Source of the DNA: CAYVVT01 sp964454335
GTDB taxonomy: Bacteria; Fidelibacterota; UBA8477; JABMPR01
DNA: 14,049 nt
NCBI GenBank assembly: GCA_964454335.1
Contig: CAYVVT010000031.1
Location: 1 to 14,049 of the forward strand
Reading direction: 5' to 3'
Shown: positions 11,337 through 14,049 of the stretch, piece after piece
How the letters are laid out: each line of letters opens with the position of its first letter
Numbering within the stretch: the stretch's first letter is position 1
Notes under the pieces: model-generated
The model's input: the letters and a program-made list of their open reading frames with translations, nothing else
Databases searched by the model: none
What the model was told of the DNA's origin: nothing
Position numbers and translations under genes: made by a program

Positions 11337-13763
11337 CACCATCTTTATAGTTTTATGAAACTCTCCCGCCTGTAATCGACAGAAATACACACCCGTACTC
11401 ACGGGATGGCCTGAATCATCTGTGGCGTCCCACTCAATGTCATAGAAGCCTGCTGGTTGGTGAATGTCAGTCAGAGTTGTGATGGTTCGGCCGCTGATGT
11501 CATAAACTGTGAGAATCACGCCGGAAACCTCAGGGAGGTCGTAGCCGATGGTGGTGATGGGATTGAAAGGATTGGGGTGATTTTGCTTCAATTCAAACGC
11601 TTGGGGAACCTGTCCAGCAGGATCGGTTGCCACCACATTGATTAGAATTGCAGTAGCGACATCGTATTGCCACTCCCCTTCGTTCCAGCGAAGATCACTG
11701 AGTACCACCTCCGTGGAGGAAGTAGTCATGTCCTGATTCACACTGAATATCGATGTTGCGAAAACACCACTTTCACCATCCGGCAGGGCACCAGCGCCAG
11801 CTATCGTGATCAATCCTTCTCCAGCAGAGTGTTCAATAATAAAATCCTGCAGAAGAAGAGACCATTGTATCTCTTCCAGGCTGAGGTGATCGGGATTGAA
11901 ATTCAGACCTGCCTCAAAGGACAGAATGCTGTCACCCTCACTTAAGTATAATGGCACTTCGATGGTTTCTCCCGGCAAGACCTCACCGTTTTCCATGCTG
12001 AGAAAACCACTCGCTTGCACAGGTGGTTCACCGGTCTCCACCGGGAAGCCATCTATGAGACCTGCGACATACTGCTGGATGAGTGATGCATCATATGCGG
12101 AAAGCTCTTCATCCCCGCTTACGTTACCAAAGTACTCCTGCACCGGACTGATCCATCCATTACCCACCAGGTGCATAAGGATCAGTTCAGCGTCTAAGGA
12201 GCTGATCTCTCTATCGATGCTGACGTCACCGAAATGATTAGCCGGGATGTAGAAAGACATCTCGTCATTGATGAAGTGGACTTGGGGATCCCCGATGACA
12301 GCTGGATCAGCTGTTGAAAAATGAGTGGTCACATCAGGATAATTCTCCGGGATCTGGAGATCAATGTTAAAGAGATAGACATTTTCCCAGTATGTCGTAT
12401 TACTCGTGAAGGAAACGACAATAGTATCCCCAACAACATTGTACTCCACAGAAGCCTCGCCGGGTGGTATGTATTCTGTATCTGGATATACACTAAGTAC
12501 ATCATAAACTTCTGATTCGAAGAGGACCTTGATATCAGCAGACTGGACTTCCTGATTGGTGTTCATGAAATACCAGGTTCTCATCGTCAAAACATCACCT
12601 GGCACCAGAAGCTGCCTCCATATTCCCTCATATACATGCCAGTATGCACAGCAGCTATAATCGAAACCTGCAAATGCAATACTCTCGATGTCAATGGTAT
12701 GTCCCCAGGCAGACAGCCAGTCGCCATCCACCATGGTCCCGATCCCCAGGGGATCGGTTGGAACAAAGCCATCCAAGAGAGGATCCTGTTCATAAAAGGT
12801 GTCCATGTCTATGGCGATTAGTGCGTTATTGTCGTAGAGATCACCCCGACAGTTCCAGATCTGAAGGTTATTGATGTCGATCTCATACAGTAAATAATCA
12901 TCCCAGCAGCTGATGGCCGGTCCCCAGCGATAAGTACAATTATAGAGTAGAACGTTGGAGATATTACAGGCACCACCCCAGTAGATCCAAATTGCAGATG
13001 GAAGAATATTGCATAGGGTCACTCGATTGAGAGTGGGATCTGTCCGGGGTTCCAGGTCCTGGTCCCACTGCCAGGGGATCCAGTTCATGATTGCTGCATG
13101 GATGTTGGGGACATTGCTAACATCAACTCCTCTGAGCCTGGTGCCGTTGACAAAAAGGTCCGTAACAGTGCCAGTATAGCCCCCGGTCGTATGAATCCCT
13201 GTCCAGAGTGATTGGTGAACTGCGATGTGGTCCACATTCACATTACCACCATAAAGAAGCAATCCCCCCCCAGAATAGGTTGAGATATGGTCTACAGTGG
13301 TTCCACTACCGACGTTGATCAGTCCGAAGGCAGTTTGCGCGTATTCCGTTCGAATGTATTGCAGAACACCTAGATTATGGTCTGGATCGACCTCCCAGTC
13401 TGGGACCTGTCCGGGTCCTTTTCCCAGGAAGACTGGTGCCAGCCAATCTCCAGCTTGAGGATCTTCCGCAGCGCTGGTAAATGTGATAGGTGCTGCCTCC
13501 GTTCCGGCAGCGTTGATGGTCCCACCCCGCTCTACCTTCAACCAGGCGCCATTTGGATCGATCCCAGGGGTAAATTTGACAGTCGTCCCAGGTACAATGG
13601 TCAGAATCCCACCGTCTACGACCCATACTGAGTCAAGCACGATCCATCAGGTGTCAGGAGTGAGGATCATGCCGCTGATATCTCCCTGCAGAAATGTTTG
13701 AGACTGGATAGGTACCAGCATCAAAAGTACCAATATCAGCAGAACCAGAATTATTTTTTCCAT
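11325..13763 (-). pseudogene. Secreted beta-helix / dockerin / cohesin-like protein with T9SS sorting domain, interrupted by TGA at codon 39
   Basis: The true start is ATG 13763-13761, preceded on the minus strand by GAGGGGG. It opens with signal peptide MEKIILVLLILVLLMLVP (cut near IQSQ), then TFLQGDISGMILTPDT, an in-frame TGA (13649-13647), and WIVLDSVWVVDGG in the same frame. Reading stays open for 812 codons. Numbering from the ATG, with the TGA counted: a right-handed beta-helix region opens with ILTIVPGTTVKF (53-64) and has repeated VDHI turns. Unassigned beta-rich regions follow. A dockerin-like pair of Ca2+ loops comes next (GDVSIDREISSLDAELIL from 512; GNVSGDEELSAYDASLI from 546), then a cohesin-like beta-sandwich (about 582-710) and a T9SS type A sorting domain (about 722-812: FELKQNHPNPFNP, YDISGR, STGVYFCRL, KMVYLR). 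A fallback GTG at 13640 would lack the signal peptide. The product should be exported by Sec and then displayed or released by T9SS. Its ligand is unknown. It may be a fresh nonsense mutant, a readthrough gene or an assembly error. Confidence 0.8.
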
Positions 13764-14049
13764 GATTCCCCCTCATGGTTGGATTTCCCAAAATTCCCAG
13801 CTGTGAAGTGGAGACTCAGTAGATGTGAATCGAAATCGAATGCAGAGCTGCCTGAAAGATACTTAGATCGCTGCCTTTTAGCAATCAATTGCACTGAAAA
13901 CCGCTGCCAGTAACGGTTTCAGCCGATTTTGAAGTTCCGTACAACTTTGTCACAAAAACGGCACAGTAGATTTTTGAGATCAATATTAACAATAGATTGT
14001 AGCCTTCCAGCACATGTGGCACAGAATGGGCTGATTTTTTGAGAGAGAC
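13764..14049. other. Upstream region of the minus-strand T9SS gene
   Basis: There are 286 bp without coding potential up to the window edge. On the minus strand GAGGGGG sits just before the ATG at 13763. An inverted repeat TGAAAACCG / CGGTTTCA (13895-13921, one bulged base) and a small GCAAT-CA-ATTGC palindrome (13881-13892) lie in the presumed leader. AT-rich sequence near 13975-14000 may hold the promoter, but no clear -35/-10 pair was found. Confidence 0.45.
13895..13921. promoter_or_regulatory. Inverted repeat in the leader of the T9SS gene
   Basis: TGAAAACCG (13895-13903) and CGGTTTCA (13914-13921) pair with one bulged A around a 10-nt loop. There is no T-tract, so it is not a terminator. 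It could be an operator or an RNA leader hairpin about 130 nt before the start codon. Confidence 0.3.

Noticed and set aside
11325..13640. Start of the T9SS gene at GTG 13640
   Set aside because: It lacks a ribosome binding site and signal peptide. ATG 13763 has both and is in the same frame, separated only by the TGA.
13647..13649. TGA as a sense codon (alternative genetic code) or selenocysteine
   Set aside because: TGA ends oadA, oadB, the OadG-like gene, the acyltransferase and the barrel gene at the expected places. The position is a linker after the signal peptide, with no catalytic context for selenocysteine.
11083..13995. Shared 13-mer ATATTAACAATAG at about 11083-11095 and 13983-13995, flanking the T9SS gene
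   Set aside because: A 13-nt match is expected about once by chance in 14 kb, and no longer similarity surrounds it, so it is not taken as an element boundary.

Overview
The window is bacterial. It suggests a member of the Fibrobacteres-Chlorobi-Bacteroidetes (FCB) superphylum or a neighbouring uncultured candidate phylum. Two gene products end in type IX secretion (T9SS) type A sorting domains (NYPNPFNP / NHPNPFNP ... KMVYxR). The tRNA genes lack an encoded CCA, the genes start from clear Shine-Dalgarno sequences, and the intergenic DNA is crowded with short palindromic dispersed repeats. Assignment below superphylum level is not possible from the sequence alone. TGA is used as an ordinary stop codon.

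Region 1 (1-5229), envelope genes. An elongator tRNA-Met lies at the left edge on the minus strand. A broken secreted-protein gene follows: signal-peptide start and T9SS sorting domain in different frames. Then come a transglutaminase-like putative lipoprotein and, 6 nt downstream, a PlsC-type acyltransferase with C-terminal membrane segments. After a 100-nt gap comes a 616-residue exported protein that looks like an outer-membrane beta-barrel of unknown family.

Region 2 (5230-5952), tRNA and structured DNA. A strong sigma70-type promoter drives initiator tRNA-fMet, which ends in a hairpin terminator. The tRNA 3' end plus terminator is repeated about 150 bp downstream as a relic. This relic carries a 20-nt GC-rich palindrome inserted inside the tRNA-derived part. 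Next comes a run of closely packed hairpins (5670-5816) that no gene explains, and a near-palindrome ahead of the biotin ligase gene.

Region 3 (5953-10981), a biotin-dependent sodium-pump cassette. The order is divergent biotin-protein ligase, a short OadG-like membrane subunit with a non-AUG start (easily missed by gene callers), an OadA-type carboxyltransferase/biotin carrier, the OadB membrane decarboxylase subunit, and a gamma-carbonic-anhydrase-like hexapeptide protein without the usual zinc ligands. The expected job is decarboxylation of oxaloacetate (or a related 2-oxoacid-derived carboxyl donor) coupled to Na+ export. The ligase would biotinylate OadA, and OadG would hold the complex together. 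A small ORF of uncertain status sits between oadB and the hexapeptide gene.

Region 4 (10982-14049). A convergent intergenic region holds a long hairpin repeat and 30-bp direct repeats that run into the 3' end of the last gene. That gene, on the minus strand, encodes a secreted beta-helix / dockerin / cohesin-like / T9SS protein. Its true start is at 13763, and it is interrupted by an in-frame TGA at codon 39, so it is either a recent pseudogene, a readthrough case or an assembly error.
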